A stretch of DNA of 64,000 bases. Origin: Reinekea blandensis MED297 (GTDB lineage: Bacteria > Pseudomonadota > Gammaproteobacteria > Pseudomonadales > Natronospirillaceae). Positions within the stretch are counted from its first letter, which is position 1, and the number at the start of each line of letters is the position of its first letter. The notes under the pieces are model-generated. The model was not told where the DNA came from and searched no databases. It was given only the letters and a program-made list of their open reading frames with translations. Location: positions 191,040 through 255,039 of the forward strand of contig NZ_CH724154.1 in assembly GCF_000153185.1 (NCBI RefSeq), written 5' to 3'. Shown here one piece after another: positions 1 through 8,867 of this stretch. The position numbers and the translations under genes are program-made.

Positions 1-563
1 TACCGGCATCCGGTGAGATTTGCGTTGGTGGTGAACCGGTAAGCGACATTCAACTGGAAGCGTTGCGCCAGCAAATGGCCATCGTGTCTCAGGAATCGGC
101 CCTGTTTGATGAATCGATCGAAGACAATATCTGGCTTGGCGATCTCAACCGCCCGGAAGAAAGCGTTCGGGAATCAGCCCGTATGGCCATGGTGACGGAT
201 TTTACCGAAGACCTGACATTTGGTTTGAAAAGTCTGGCAGGCCCACGCGGCACCAATCTTTCCGGTGGTCAGCGACAACGCGTCATCATTGCACGAGCGT
301 TACTGCGCGATGCACCGATTCTGCTTTTGGATGAAGCGACCTCTGCACTCGATACACAGACCGAAGTGAAAATTCAGACGGTTCTGAATGAGTTCGCTCA
401 CGCCAAAACGGCCATTGTTATTGCGCACCGACTCTCGACTGTGATGAATGCCGATGTTATCCATGTTGTGAAAGACGGAGCCGTGGTCGAAAGCGGTACT
501 CATGACGAGCTGATGCGCAATGGAACGCACTACCGGGAACTGTACCAAGCCCTGGAAAAATAA
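1..563 (+). CDS. ABC exporter, ATP-binding C-terminal part (5' truncated by window edge)
   Basis: Only the C-terminal nucleotide-binding half is inside the window; the frame is open from base 3 and begins mid-domain. Visible are the Q-loop (IVSQES), the signature LSGGQRQR, Walker B followed by the D-loop (LLLDEATSALD) and the switch histidine in IAHRLST, all in normal order and spacing. The full-length form of this type (MsbA/LapB-like, type I exporter) has a six-helix membrane domain before this part. The exported substrate cannot be told from the ATPase alone; lipid, peptide or drug are all possible. It ends in TAA just before a symmetrical hairpin shared with convergent tpx. Confidence 0.9.
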   Translation, partial: PASGEICVGGEPVSDIQLEALRQQMAIVSQESALFDESIEDNIWLGDLNRPEESVRESARMAMVTDFTEDLTFGLKSLAGPRGTNLSGGQRQRVIIARALLRDAPILLLDEATSALDTQTEVKIQTVLNEFAHAKTAIVIAHRLSTVMNADVIHVVKDGAVVESGTHDELMRNGTHYRELYQALEK

Positions 564-571
564 CGAATGTG

Positions 572-609
572 CGGATGGATGCCAGGGTTAGTGCTCTGGC
601 ATCCATCCG
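572..609. terminator. Bidirectional hairpin terminator between convergent genes
   Basis: A perfect 14-bp inverted repeat (arms 572-585 and 596-609, CGGATGGATGCCAG) with a 10-nt loop lies exactly between the stop codons of the ABC gene and tpx. No clear T-run follows on either side, so intrinsic termination may be partial. Confidence 0.65.
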
Positions 610-618
610 TAACCGACC

Positions 619-1119
619 TCAGCTCAACGCGCTGAGAGCGGCCTCATAGTCTGGCTCATCGGCAATTTCCGCGACCAGCTGGTTGTAAACGACCTTACCC
701 TGCTCATCAATGGCCACCACCGCGCGGGCACACAACCCCGCCAATGGACCATCAGCGATTTTAACCCCATAACTGTCAAGAAACGCCGACGAACGAAAAG
801 TTGACGCCGTTTTGATGTTATCCAATCCTTCAGCGCCGCAGAAGCGGGCAAATGCAAAGGGAAGGTCCTGAGACACGCAGAGCACGACCACATCGTCACG
901 GTCGTTCATGCGCTCATTAAACTGGCGGGTCGACGCGGCACAGGTACCGGTATCCACACTCGGATAGATGTTCAAAATCAGTTTTTTACCGGCAAAATCG
1001 GCTAACTTAACGTCAGACAGATCCTGGCCTGTCAGTCTGAAGTCCGGTGCCTGGGAGCCAACAGCCGGCAAGTCGCCCTGTACCGAAACCGGGTTACCTT
1101 GCAGTGTCACTGAAGCCAT
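619..1119 (-). CDS. tpx: Thiol peroxidase Tpx (atypical 2-Cys peroxiredoxin)
   Basis: 166 aa, the normal length for Tpx. It reduces H2O2 and alkyl hydroperoxides using thioredoxin. The peroxidatic cysteine is Cys60 in PSVDTGTCAAS and the resolving cysteine is Cys94 in FCGAEGL, the same pattern as E. coli Cys61/Cys95; the DLPFA stretch between them is also conserved. No signal peptide is apparent. The start is preceded by AGGAGAACACT, a good ribosome-binding site. It is monocistronic and convergent with the upstream ABC gene. Confidence 0.96.
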   Translation of the reverse strand: MASVTLQGNPVSVQGDLPAVGSQAPDFRLTGQDLSDVKLADFAGKKLILNIYPSVDTGTCAASTRQFNERMNDRDDVVVLCVSQDLPFAFARFCGAEGLDNIKTASTFRSSAFLDSYGVKIADGPLAGLCARAVVAIDEQGKVVYNQLVAEIADEPDYEAALSALS

Positions 1120-1268
1120 AGTGTTCTCCTTGGATAAATTTATGGGTTATGAAAAATTAATGCTCGTCACTGACTATATACGACACCTACCTACATTGAG
1201 ATGAACCACCGGATATCAACCATGCGAAAATCAGGGTTATTAAGGGGCGTAAAGACTGCCAAAGCGCA

Positions 1269-1302
1269 TTGAGTGACATTCCTCATAAAGATACACTGTA
1301 TC
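1269..1302 (+). promoter_or_regulatory. Promoter with Zur-like operator for the DUF1007/NicO pair
   Basis: TTGAGT (1269-1274), a 17-bp spacer and TACACT (1292-1297) form a plausible sigma-70 promoter. Over the -10 sits the palindrome GATACACTGTATC (1290-1302), two perfect 6-bp half-sites around one base. It keeps the G-TA-A/T-TA-C skeleton of the gammaproteobacterial Zur box (GTTATAnTATAAC, 9 of 12 defined positions). The position would let a repressor block the promoter. Zur control is an inference from motif plus gene family. Confidence 0.45.
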
Positions 1303-1316
1303 ATTGTGTTCATATT

Positions 1317-1961
1317 ATGAAGATCCCAATGAAACGACTGCTTCTGATGGTCTGCTGCCTGTGGCCCACGACCGCGCTGCTACATCCTCACAGCTGGATA
1401 AACCTGACCACCGATTTTGTCATCGACGATCAGGAACAGTTGGCGCAAGTTCGACAGCGCTGGATATTCGACGAGTTCTATTCTGCCATGATGCTGGCCG
1501 ATCTCGACCGGGAATACCCCACTCGCGAGTTAGCCCTGTTGGCTCATGGCAATGACATGATCGCCAGCCTGTCTCAACACGGTTTCTTTTCGCATCTCGT
1601 TCTGGCGCAAAATCAACACGCGCTGCCGTCGCCGGCTGAACACCAACTCAGCGTGGTTACGACGCAGGAAGCTGACATGCTGGTTCTGGAAATGGTGTTT
1701 GATCTTTCCTCAACCCCGCTGCCGGTTTCTGAACTGTCCTGGCAGGTCTATGATCCGACCTATTATGTGTCCATGCGCCATGACGATGTTGAACGCATTC
1801 GCATTCACAACCGCAGTTCTCTGGAATGCATGCCTAACCTCATAGAACCGAACCCGACCGAAGAACAGATGAACTACGCCAGTTCCCTCGACCAGACCCA
1901 GAAAGACACCGATGGTTTGGGACGACTGTTCGCTCAGAAGGTGATCGTGCAATGCGTATAG
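1317..1961 (+). CDS. DUF1007 family periplasmic protein (COG3683), partner of NicO permease
   Basis: About 214 aa with an N-terminal signal peptide (KRLLLMVCCLW... followed by HPHSW). The mature start HPHSWINLTTDFV is the hallmark of DUF1007, and its histidines could bind metal. The ATG at 1317 was preferred to codon 1269, which would add a non-hydrophobic leader; 1329 is an alternative, and neither has a strong Shine-Dalgarno sequence. The last 10 bases overlap the next gene, so the two are translationally coupled. In many proteobacteria this family is paired with NicO-type permeases and is suspected of zinc, nickel or cobalt handling; its exact role is not established. Confidence 0.85.
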   Translation: MKIPMKRLLLMVCCLWPTTALLHPHSWINLTTDFVIDDQEQLAQVRQRWIFDEFYSAMMLADLDREYPTRELALLAHGNDMIASLSQHGFFSHLVLAQNQHALPSPAEHQLSVVTTQEADMLVLEMVFDLSSTPLPVSELSWQVYDPTYYVSMRHDDVERIRIHNRSSLECMPNLIEPNPTEEQMNYASSLDQTQKDTDGLGRLFAQKVIVQCV

Positions 1962-2842
1962 CCACCTCGCCCCGCTTCTGGGTCATTCTTTTGCCACTGG
2001 TTCTGGCTGCGGCGCTGTTGAGCTGGGTCTGGTCCGACCTGATGCTGTCCATCGTCACCTGGCAGCAGGCCTTGCATGAACGACTGGCCGATCACATCAA
2101 AGAGGTTCGTAACGCTCCATGGACCGTCGGTGGCTCATTGATGGCGCTGTCTTTTTTTTACGGTGTTTTTCACGCGGCAGGCCCCGGTCATGGCAAGGCG
2201 GTGCTGATTACCTATCTGGCCACGCAAAAAGAGAACATCCGCCAATCCGTCACCATCGCTATCTTTGCCGCCCTGCTGCAGGCCATGGTCGCCGTCGGCC
2301 TGATCAGTGTGGTTGCGCTGATGCTGGGTTGGACCTTCCGAGACACGCAAGCGCTGGGCACTCAGGTACAGCTTGGTAGCTATGCGCTGGTTATCTTTCT
2401 GGGTCTGTACATCTTTATTCACACATTGAACCAACTCTGGCAGTCCCGGCACGCGCACTGTCACCATACCCCACAGGTCACCAGCCGCCTGCGGTTAAAA
2501 CAGGCAACTGCGCTGGTTTTTTCGATGGGTCTGCGCCCGTGCTCCGGTGCGCTGTTGGTACTGATTTACGCGCACCTCGTCGGAGTTTATGCGTTTGGTG
2601 TCGCAGCCACCTTTGTGATGGCCATCGGGACAGCATTAACGGTCAGCGTCCTGGCCATAGTCAGTGTGCTGTTGCGCGACCGGCTTCAGGCCGCATCAGA
2701 CTCTTCGCACCACCATCACCATCATCACACCAGTACAACATCGTTATGGATACGGCTGTCGGGTGGCACGATTCTCCTGGCACTCGGCATCGGGCTATTT
2801 ATGGCTGGCTGGGGCATCAACCAAAATCACCCATTGTTATGA
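1952..2842 (+). CDS. NicO-family nickel/cobalt-type permease (COG2215, RcnA-like) with polyhistidine segment
   Basis: 296 aa membrane protein. The first transmembrane helix is at 10-30, followed by the family motif HAAGPGHGKA (74-83), further hydrophobic helices to about 240, the second motif GLRPCSGAL (193-201), a run of seven histidines (253-259) and a last helix near the C-terminus. The HxxxGPGHGK and RPCSGA motifs are typical of RcnA/NicO metal transporters; the His run probably binds metal on a loop. It overlaps the DUF1007 gene by 10 bases and shares its promoter. Zinc, nickel or cobalt, and uptake or efflux, cannot be settled from sequence; the Zur-like box favours zinc. Confidence 0.88.
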   Translation: MRIATSPRFWVILLPLVLAAALLSWVWSDLMLSIVTWQQALHERLADHIKEVRNAPWTVGGSLMALSFFYGVFHAAGPGHGKAVLITYLATQKENIRQSVTIAIFAALLQAMVAVGLISVVALMLGWTFRDTQALGTQVQLGSYALVIFLGLYIFIHTLNQLWQSRHAHCHHTPQVTSRLRLKQATALVFSMGLRPCSGALLVLIYAHLVGVYAFGVAATFVMAIGTALTVSVLAIVSVLLRDRLQAASDSSHHHHHHHTSTTSLWIRLSGGTILLALGIGLFMAGWGINQNHPLL

Positions 2843-2859
2843 CCGGAATTTCTGAAAGG

Positions 2860-2904
2860 AAAAATGCGGCTGCAGCGGGACTCTCTTGCAATGCTGCAGC
2901 CGCA
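2860..2904 (-). terminator. Rho-independent terminator of phhAB
   Basis: A perfect 12-bp stem (TGCGGCTGCAGC, 2865-2876, pairing with 2893-2904) with a 16-nt loop is followed on the minus strand by five T residues (2864-2860). It also lies downstream of the plus-strand permease gene but has no T-run on that strand. Confidence 0.75.
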
Positions 2905-2922
2905 CGGAAGGAAAGTTAATAA

Positions 2923-3261
2923 TCAATCACGCGACAAAGCGTCGGTTTTCGCGGCACAGATAAAATCGTTTTTGTGCAGTCCATTGATGGCGTGCGTCCA
3001 CCAGCGAACCCGCACCTTACCCCATTCGGTCGTGATCTCCGGATGGTGACCTTCGGCTTCGGCCAGTTCGCCAACCCTGTTGGTAAAGGCTAGCGCCAAT
3101 CGGAAGTTTTTAAACGTGTAGGTGCGCTCCAACTGCATAACACCCTCGACGACAATAGGCGCCCAATCGGGGATTTCCCGCATCAGTTCGGCCAGTTCAT
3201 CGTCGCTGACTTTCGGGGCATCGGCTTGGCAGGCTTCACATTTCTGTTGTGCGAGGCTCAT
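2923..3261 (-). CDS. phhB: Pterin-4a-carbinolamine dehydratase PhhB
   Basis: 112 aa. It dehydrates the 4a-hydroxytetrahydropterin made by phenylalanine hydroxylase so the cofactor can be recycled. Family features are the N-terminal [13 protein letters not shown] segment, IPDW and the GHHPEI motif with paired histidines. The ATG at 3261 is chosen because AGGAG lies seven bases upstream and because homologues begin at this point; the longer frame from 3279 would overlap the phhA stop. It follows phhA by 17 bases in the same operon. Confidence 0.95.
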   Translation of the reverse strand: MSLAQQKCEACQADAPKVSDDELAELMREIPDWAPIVVEGVMQLERTYTFKNFRLALAFTNRVGELAEAEGHHPEITTEWGKVRVRWWTHAINGLHKNDFICAAKTDALSRD

Positions 3262-3278
3262 GGTTTCTCCTGATTTCA

Positions 3279-4082
3279 TTAGGCGTTGACTGCTTGTTTT
3301 TCGGGGAACTTAGGGGCAAACAAACCGAGTTTTTTAGCCTCAGCAACCGCCCCCATGATGTCCTGATCGGCAATGTCAAAAAGCTGATCGACATGCTCAA
3401 GAGTGAAGTAGATCGGTTGCAGAATATCAATCCGGTAGGGCGTTCGCAGAACCGTCATCATATCGAATGGCATGCGCTCCGGTGTATCACTGGCGAAGGC
3501 ATATTCCGTTTCTTTAGGCGATGACAGAATGCCGCCGCCGTAAATGCTGCGTTGCCCAGCGCTGCTTTGCAACAGACCAAACTCGACCGTAAACCAATAA
3601 AGGCGAGCCAGGTACACCCGGTCTTCTTTGCTGGCAGCGAGCCCGAGCCGACCATAGGTTTCGGTGAAGCGGGCAAAGGCCGGGTTCGTTAACAGCGGAC
3701 AGTGGCCGAAGATTTCATGAAAGATATCCGGCTCTTGCAGATAGTCCATATCCTCCGGCGTGCGAATGAACGTTGCGACCGGAAAACGTCGATTGGCCAG
3801 TAACTCAAAAAAGGTGGAAAAGTTAATCAACGCGGGGACAGCCGCCGTTTGCCAGCCGGTTGCGTCCATTAAAACCCGGTCAATATCTTTAAGCTGTGGA
3901 ACTTCATCGCTCGGCAGATTCAGGGCGTCGGTCCCGTCCAGATATTCTTGGCAGGCACGCCCCTGCAGAGCCGGCAGCTGTCGGCTGACCAGCGCTTTCC
4001 AGGTATGGTTTTCGGTATCGGACCAGCGAATAAAACCGTCTTTATCCGGCTGATGTGCCACATACTGGGTGGACTTACCCAT
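3279..4082 (-). CDS. phhA: Phenylalanine-4-hydroxylase PhhA
   Basis: 267 aa, the usual length of bacterial monomeric enzymes. Iron- and tetrahydropterin-dependent conversion of phenylalanine to tyrosine. The iron ligands are visible: His122 and His127 in [13 protein letters not shown] and Glu167 in [18 protein letters not shown] and [10 protein letters not shown] are further family blocks. The start [13 protein letters not shown] matches known homologues and has GGAGAG upstream; the open frame extends 40 codons farther but that part has no similarity to the family. phhB follows directly. The upstream palindrome at 4160-4188 may be its operator. Confidence 0.97.
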   Translation of the reverse strand: MGKSTQYVAHQPDKDGFIRWSDTENHTWKALVSRQLPALQGRACQEYLDGTDALNLPSDEVPQLKDIDRVLMDATGWQTAAVPALINFSTFFELLANRRFPVATFIRTPEDMDYLQEPDIFHEIFGHCPLLTNPAFARFTETYGRLGLAASKEDRVYLARLYWFTVEFGLLQSSAGQRSIYGGGILSSPKETEYAFASDTPERMPFDMMTVLRTPYRIDILQPIYFTLEHVDQLFDIADQDIMGAVAEAKKLGLFAPKFPEKQAVNA

Positions 4083-4159
4083 AAAACGTCTCTCCGATAT
4101 TATTTTTATTTTGTACGGCTTATTTCGGACGGAAGTGATGAAAAAGTACAGTTTTGAGC

Positions 4160-4188
4160 GTTGATAGATCGATTCGAAATCTGTCAAC
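4160..4188 (-). promoter_or_regulatory. Candidate operator upstream of phhAB
   Basis: Inverted repeat with 10-bp arms (4160-4169 GTTGATAGAT; 4179-4188 ATCTGTCAAC; 9 of 10 pair) around 9 bases, about 80 bases before the phhA start. It does not match the TyrR/PhhR box (TGTAAA-N6-TTTACA). Regulator unknown. Confidence 0.35.
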
Positions 4189-4357
4189 AGAAATGGACGC
4201 ATCGTCCCGATCTCACGTACCTGAATGAGCCCGTAATCGGCCGGATAACGCCAGCGGAAGCGGTTAACACCCCCGGTTAATCGATCGAATCCAAAGCTTT
4301 ACAGCCAGACCTCAGAGGAGGGTTTCACTCAGCTGTTCCAGCCGTGCAGCAGGCGCG

Positions 4358-4437
4358 GAGGACCTGCAAAAATGGAACGTTCAGAGGCGCGAGTCCCCAT
4401 GGATGGATTGGCGACGTGTCTATTTTCGCAGGTTCTC
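4358..4437. other. Long stem-loop in the phhA/HD-GYP intergenic region
   Basis: The 405-base gap 4083-4487 holds no convincing gene. Arms 4358-4373 and 4422-4437 pair over 16 positions with one mismatch and one wobble when read on the minus strand, around a 48-nt loop that itself contains GAACGTTC and an ATGGATGG stretch. It lies just after the HD-GYP stop codon. It may be an RNA structure in the 3' end of that transcript, a small RNA or a degenerate palindromic repeat. No T-run follows. Confidence 0.4.
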
Positions 4438-4487
4438 GGCTCGAGGCCCGTAGTGCTTTGAATGACTGTGGGACAGCCATGACAGCT

Positions 4488-5735
4488 TCAGGAGAAAAGA
4501 CGCTGATCAATGTAGTGTTTGACATCAATCCCCGAGGTGCCGTTCATGACCTCATGCGCTATCGTCAGACCACTGTTAGCTTCCTGACTGAGATCCACCA
4601 AAGCCGGTTGCTGTAAACGATTGTGCTGAGCGTCGGTTACCACAAGCAGCAAAGGGCGATCCGGGTCAACGTCATTGGCCTTGATCACCACCGCCAGTTG
4701 TTCGCTGTTCAGCTCCACCAAAACCCCAGCCGGGAACAGACCGATGCATTTCAGAAACGCACGGGCCAGTTCCGGGTCAAACTGGGTGCCAGCATTCTTT
4801 AAAACCACCCTGAGCGCTTCAAAAGAGGTTTTGGGTTTGCCATAACAGCGTTCGCTGGTCATGGCGTCATAGGCATCCACAATGGTGATGATTTTTGCGT
4901 AGTAGGGAATCTGACCGCCGGACAACAATCGAGGATAACCCCGACCATCGAGACGTTCATGATGACAGTGCGCCACGTCGACGACGTGACGCTGATCACC
5001 CTGAGTCGACATCAGGATATTGCGGCCATGGGTGGTGTGTTCGGCCATGATGTGCGCTTCTTCCTTGGTGAAACGCCCCGGCTTATTCAGAATTTCCAAC
5101 GGAACTTTGCATTTGCCGACATCGTGCAACAGACCGCACAGCGCAATCAGCCGGATTTCAAAGTCCTGCAATCCAAGATGCCGGGCGAAGGTAGCGCTGA
5201 GAATGCATACATTCATGCTGTGCTCGGCGGTGTAGTCGTCTTTATTCTTGATCATCGACAAAAAACGCAGGGCGTCTGCATTTTCAAGTACCCGGTCGAC
5301 CACTTCCGATACCTGAGTCCGACAATCCTCCATGTTCAGCGCCCGACCGACGCGCAACCCTTCCATGATGTTCGATGCCATAGAGCGCGCAGACTTGAAC
5401 GTTAATCGGGAGGATTCCACAGCACGTTCAAAACTGACTTGATTAAGATAGCGTACCCGCTCAGTTGACTGAGGCCCGCGCTGAACCTTGGACTTCACCG
5501 CTCGCTGCTCAGCCGTGGCATGGGCGGGTGTTTCACGCTCAGAAGCGACTCGAGCCTGAATGGTCACCCGCTGACAGGCCGCTTGCAATTGATGAATTTC
5601 TTCCTGAGATTGAATGATGAAGCTCTGCAGCAAAAACCCGGTTTCTGCCCAGGGTCGGTCAATACCCACCACATGCATGCCAACTTCCAGCTCTTCGACC
5701 GGTATTTCTATATCCCGACGTTCAAACAACTTCAT
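4488..5735 (-). CDS. HD-GYP domain c-di-GMP phosphodiesterase with N-terminal DUF3391
   Basis: 415 aa. Residues 1-130 form the DUF3391 domain (IPVEELEVGMHVVGIDRPW). The HD-GYP domain follows: His172 in EHS, the HD pair 204-205 in LLHDVGK, His233/His236, HH 258-259 in CHHERLDGRGYP with the GYP triad 266-268, and IVDAYD 285-290. All metal ligands and the GYP signature are intact, so it should hydrolyse c-di-GMP to pGpG/GMP. A C-terminal region of about 90 aa follows the catalytic core. It is a single gene; the start is preceded by a 12-bp palindrome CCAGAGCTCTGG (5746-5757). Confidence 0.92.
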   Translation of the reverse strand: MKLFERRDIEIPVEELEVGMHVVGIDRPWAETGFLLQSFIIQSQEEIHQLQAACQRVTIQARVASERETPAHATAEQRAVKSKVQRGPQSTERVRYLNQVSFERAVESSRLTFKSARSMASNIMEGLRVGRALNMEDCRTQVSEVVDRVLENADALRFLSMIKNKDDYTAEHSMNVCILSATFARHLGLQDFEIRLIALCGLLHDVGKCKVPLEILNKPGRFTKEEAHIMAEHTTHGRNILMSTQGDQRHVVDVAHCHHERLDGRGYPRLLSGGQIPYYAKIITIVDAYDAMTSERCYGKPKTSFEALRVVLKNAGTQFDPELARAFLKCIGLFPAGVLVELNSEQLAVVIKANDVDPDRPLLLVVTDAQHNRLQQPALVDLSQEANSGLTIAHEVMNGTSGIDVKHYIDQRLFS

Positions 5736-5838
5736 TCTGATGCATCCAGAGCTCTGGTAACGACAACCATCATCAACCTCTAAGTATAGAGGGCTATTGG
5801 TATTGTGCGCAGAAATACACAGACCGGTTTGACGGTGA

Positions 5839-7053
5839 TCAGGTCGCCGTCAATAACGGTCGCTCATCCTTTTCCTGTATGGGCCAGTGCAGTACCGCTG
5901 CGACAAGCCCAAGAACAATACCGGCAATCCAGATACCGTTGTAACTGCCGGTCGTTTCGTACAGGTAGCCGCCTAACCAGACGCCAATAAAGCTGCCCAG
6001 TTGGTGACTTAAGAAGACAATCCCATACAGAAACGCCATGTAACGCGTGCCAAACAATACACTGACCAGGCCGGAGGTCGGCGGAACGGTTGCCAGCCAT
6101 AAAAACCCCATCGATGCGCTGAAAATCAGAATCGACGCCAGTGATACCGGCAACAATAAAAACAGGCTGATCGCCACCACCCTTGCCGAATAGATAAAGA
6201 CCAGAATGTAATGCCGCGGCAGGCGCCCCGACTTCACGCCGGCCACATAGGCGCCAATGACGTTACATAAGCCAATTAAGCTGATACTCCAGGCGCCTAC
6301 CGACGGGGCAAAGCCAAGATCCACCACATAACCAGGCATATGCACTGTGATGAACGCGACATGAAAGCCGCAAACAAAAAAACCAAAGGTCAGCAACGTA
6401 TAGGAGCGCGACCCCAGTGCCTTTTTCAGAATCCGCAGCATAGATTGAGGCACTTCATCCGCCGGGGCTTCGCTCGCGCCGCTGTAGGGTGCTAATGGAA
6501 TGGCCAAAATGGCCATAGCGAAGGCGGAAACCGCCAGAACTTTGATTGCCGGAATCACCTCAAACCATTCAATCAGCTGCTGCATAATCGGCACAACCAG
6601 AAACTGCCCGAAACTGCCTGCGGCCGTGCCGACGCCCAGCGCCCAACCTCGTTTATCTTCCGGCACCGCCCGGACCATGGCCGGCAACACAATGCCAAAG
6701 GCTGTCCCGGCCACACCGCCGCCAACGAGAACACCCGCGGTCAGAATGATCCCCAACGGCGAAGTGACCCAGGCCATGCCCGCCATGCCGGTGACATACA
6801 ACAGCACGCCCACCAGCAACACTTTCAGATTACCAAAGCGGTCTGCCAGACCGCCGGCGAACACGGCGATCACACCCCAGGCCAGGTTCTGCACCGCAAG
6901 CGCCAGAGACATCACTTCGCGGCCCCAGCCATTTGCCTGACTGAGCGGCTGCATGAACAAACCGAAGCCCGCACGATAACCAAAGGACAGCATCAACAGG
7001 GCACAGGCCGCAAACATCACCGTTCGATAGGTGGCGACAGACGATGATCTCAT
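5839..7053 (-). CDS. Major facilitator superfamily transporter
   Basis: 404 aa with about twelve hydrophobic helices and the MFS loop motif GGLADRFGNLKVLLVG after helix 2. The overall pattern (FGLFMQPLSQANGWGREVMSL at the start) resembles oxalate/formate-antiporter-like and monocarboxylate MFS carriers, so an organic anion is a possible substrate, but this is not provable here. GGAGAAC lies upstream of the ATG. It is a single gene between the HD-GYP and chemoreceptor genes. Confidence 0.9.
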   Translation of the reverse strand: MRSSSVATYRTVMFAACALLMLSFGYRAGFGLFMQPLSQANGWGREVMSLALAVQNLAWGVIAVFAGGLADRFGNLKVLLVGVLLYVTGMAGMAWVTSPLGIILTAGVLVGGGVAGTAFGIVLPAMVRAVPEDKRGWALGVGTAAGSFGQFLVVPIMQQLIEWFEVIPAIKVLAVSAFAMAILAIPLAPYSGASEAPADEVPQSMLRILKKALGSRSYTLLTFGFFVCGFHVAFITVHMPGYVVDLGFAPSVGAWSISLIGLCNVIGAYVAGVKSGRLPRHYILVFIYSARVVAISLFLLLPVSLASILIFSASMGFLWLATVPPTSGLVSVLFGTRYMAFLYGIVFLSHQLGSFIGVWLGGYLYETTGSYNGIWIAGIVLGLVAAVLHWPIQEKDERPLLTAT

Positions 7054-7166
7054 AAAGGTTCTCCAGGTGAGGCTCTGTAATCGGGTTTAGACAGGCAACG
7101 GGGAAGACCATAACAAAGTTTTCGAATCGGCCCTATGGCCATTTAGGACGAACCCGAACGGACCAC

Positions 7167-8672
7167 TCAAAACTCCTTGGCCTGATAGCCAATTCTGAAC
7201 CCTCCCCAGTGCTCACCCTGCACAAAAATCGGCGCTGAAACATCGTGCATGATTTCACCGGTATCTCGCTTGTAGGTCTGCAGTAAAAAGGGTTTGGTAT
7301 TGCTGCCACAGCGTTTCCCGGTACGGTCGGTAAACAGCCGCTTGGTCCGGTTTCCAGCCAGGTCTTTTTGGTAATCGCCAGTCAGTGGCTGGCAGAACTT
7401 TTTATTATGAGTTGGGAAATACCCGTTTTTGTCGACCGCACCGGCGTAGATAATCTCCGGATTGTCATCGAGAATCGGTTCCTGAATGGCCGGTAAAACG
7501 CGATCGGTAAAACCATCAAATGTTGTCCGGTATTTCGGCGGGTTGGTGTTTTCAATATCAATGTACTGAAAGTTAAACAGGTCCGGTTTACTGATGTCTC
7601 CATTGGCAATGGCCTGCTCAAACAACGCACCAATGCTTTGTGCCGCCTTTATGGCCACGTCTCGAATGCGGGCATTGCGATCTTCGATACCGAAGACCGT
7701 CAGGTTGATGAGAATGTCTTCGGCCTGGTTGCTCAGCGTTAATACCCGTTGGGAACTGTCCTGAATTTCTTCCTGAAACTGGTGGATCGAGTTGCGGATG
7801 GAGCCCACACCGTCAGCAATGCCGGAATGGCTGCGATTAAACTGCAGTAAAACATCACTGGCCACGTTCATCTGCTCGCCCGCCTGATCCGCCGAGGCCT
7901 GTGCTTCATCTGTCGTCGCTTCCAACTGCTGGACCATCGCCGTCAGCGACTGACCCGCTTCGCCGACAGAGGCCATGGCCTGCACCGACTGCTCACTGCT
8001 CTCGCTCACCTCATTGAGAACGGAACGGATGCTTTCAGTCGCTTCCGTTGTTCGTGAAGCCAAAGCCCGGACTTCATCGGCAACGACGGCAAACCCCCGC
8101 CCCTGATCCCCTGCCCGGGCAGCTTCGATGGCCGCATTCAACGCCAAAAGATTGGTTTGTTCGGCTATGTTCGTGATGGTATTGATGATCTCAACGATGT
8201 CGCCGGTCCGTTCGTTCAACCGCGACAGCAAACCTTCAGCATGCTGTATGCGCGATGCCATTTCCTGGTAACTCTGCACCATAGACGCCAGTGACTCGCG
8301 ACTGGTGACCATGCGCTTTTTGGTATCCTGAACGTGATGATTGGCTTCTTCCACACGCGCCGTTAGCTCGCCACTGGCCTGTTCGAGTGTTTCCACACGC
8401 TGCGTGATACCTGTAGTAAAGGTCACCTGATCTTCGAGCCGTTTGCGCAACTGATCCATGAAAAACGACAGCGCCGCCCCTCCGATGGCGACCTGGTCGG
8501 CCGATCGGGTCATCGCTTCGGCACTGTCCATCACCGTGCTGTAAGACAGGTGACCCAATTGGTTTGGGTCAGTCGGATTCTGGCGCCCTTTTCTCAGGGC
8601 GATGTGCCAGACCGAATAATGGGTGAACACCAGCACTCCGATTGCCAGAACCGTCAAAAGTACCGTCTGCAT
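7167..8672 (-). CDS. Methyl-accepting chemotaxis protein with C-terminal Cache-like sensor domain
   Basis: 501 aa. One transmembrane helix at 1-22, then a cytoplasmic coiled coil; the signalling hairpin tip [20 protein letters not shown] lies at 171-190, followed by [15 protein letters not shown]. Unlike classic receptors there is no periplasmic domain and no HAMP before the signalling part. A separate domain of about 150 aa follows at 350-501 with [23 protein letters not shown] and the terminal [10 protein letters not shown], resembling single-Cache sensor domains placed C-terminally. The ligand is unknown; the sensor would be cytoplasmic. Confidence 0.9.
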   Translation of the reverse strand: MQTVLLTVLAIGVLVFTHYSVWHIALRKGRQNPTDPNQLGHLSYSTVMDSAEAMTRSADQVAIGGAALSFFMDQLRKRLEDQVTFTTGITQRVETLEQASGELTARVEEANHHVQDTKKRMVTSRESLASMVQSYQEMASRIQHAEGLLSRLNERTGDIVEIINTITNIAEQTNLLALNAAIEAARAGDQGRGFAVVADEVRALASRTTEATESIRSVLNEVSESSEQSVQAMASVGEAGQSLTAMVQQLEATTDEAQASADQAGEQMNVASDVLLQFNRSHSGIADGVGSIRNSIHQFQEEIQDSSQRVLTLSNQAEDILINLTVFGIEDRNARIRDVAIKAAQSIGALFEQAIANGDISKPDLFNFQYIDIENTNPPKYRTTFDGFTDRVLPAIQEPILDDNPEIIYAGAVDKNGYFPTHNKKFCQPLTGDYQKDLAGNRTKRLFTDRTGKRCGSNTKPFLLQTYKRDTGEIMHDVSAPIFVQGEHWGGFRIGYQAKEF

Positions 8673-8827
8673 ACGTCAATACCCGCTTAAAACGTGAGCT
8701 GTAAGGCACCATAGTCAAGGAAGTGTCAATCGAAAAGCTATTAGACTAATTTGTTATCGACGACCCTGAACTCGCCTCAGCAAACGCTAGATGGCGACTT
8801 GTAAGCTGATCGGGAAAGGCAGAAAGG

Positions 8828-8854
8828 CGGTGGTGACTCAGACTTTCACCACCG
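8828..8854 (-). terminator. Rho-independent terminator of the metal-transporter gene
   Basis: A 9-bp stem CGGTGGTGA/TCACCACCG (8828-8836, 8846-8854) with a 9-nt loop begins 13 bases after the stop codon at 8868; on the minus strand a short T-containing tract (CCTTTCTGCCTTT) follows. Confidence 0.55.
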
Positions 8855-8867
8855 TCGAAAAGAAGAA

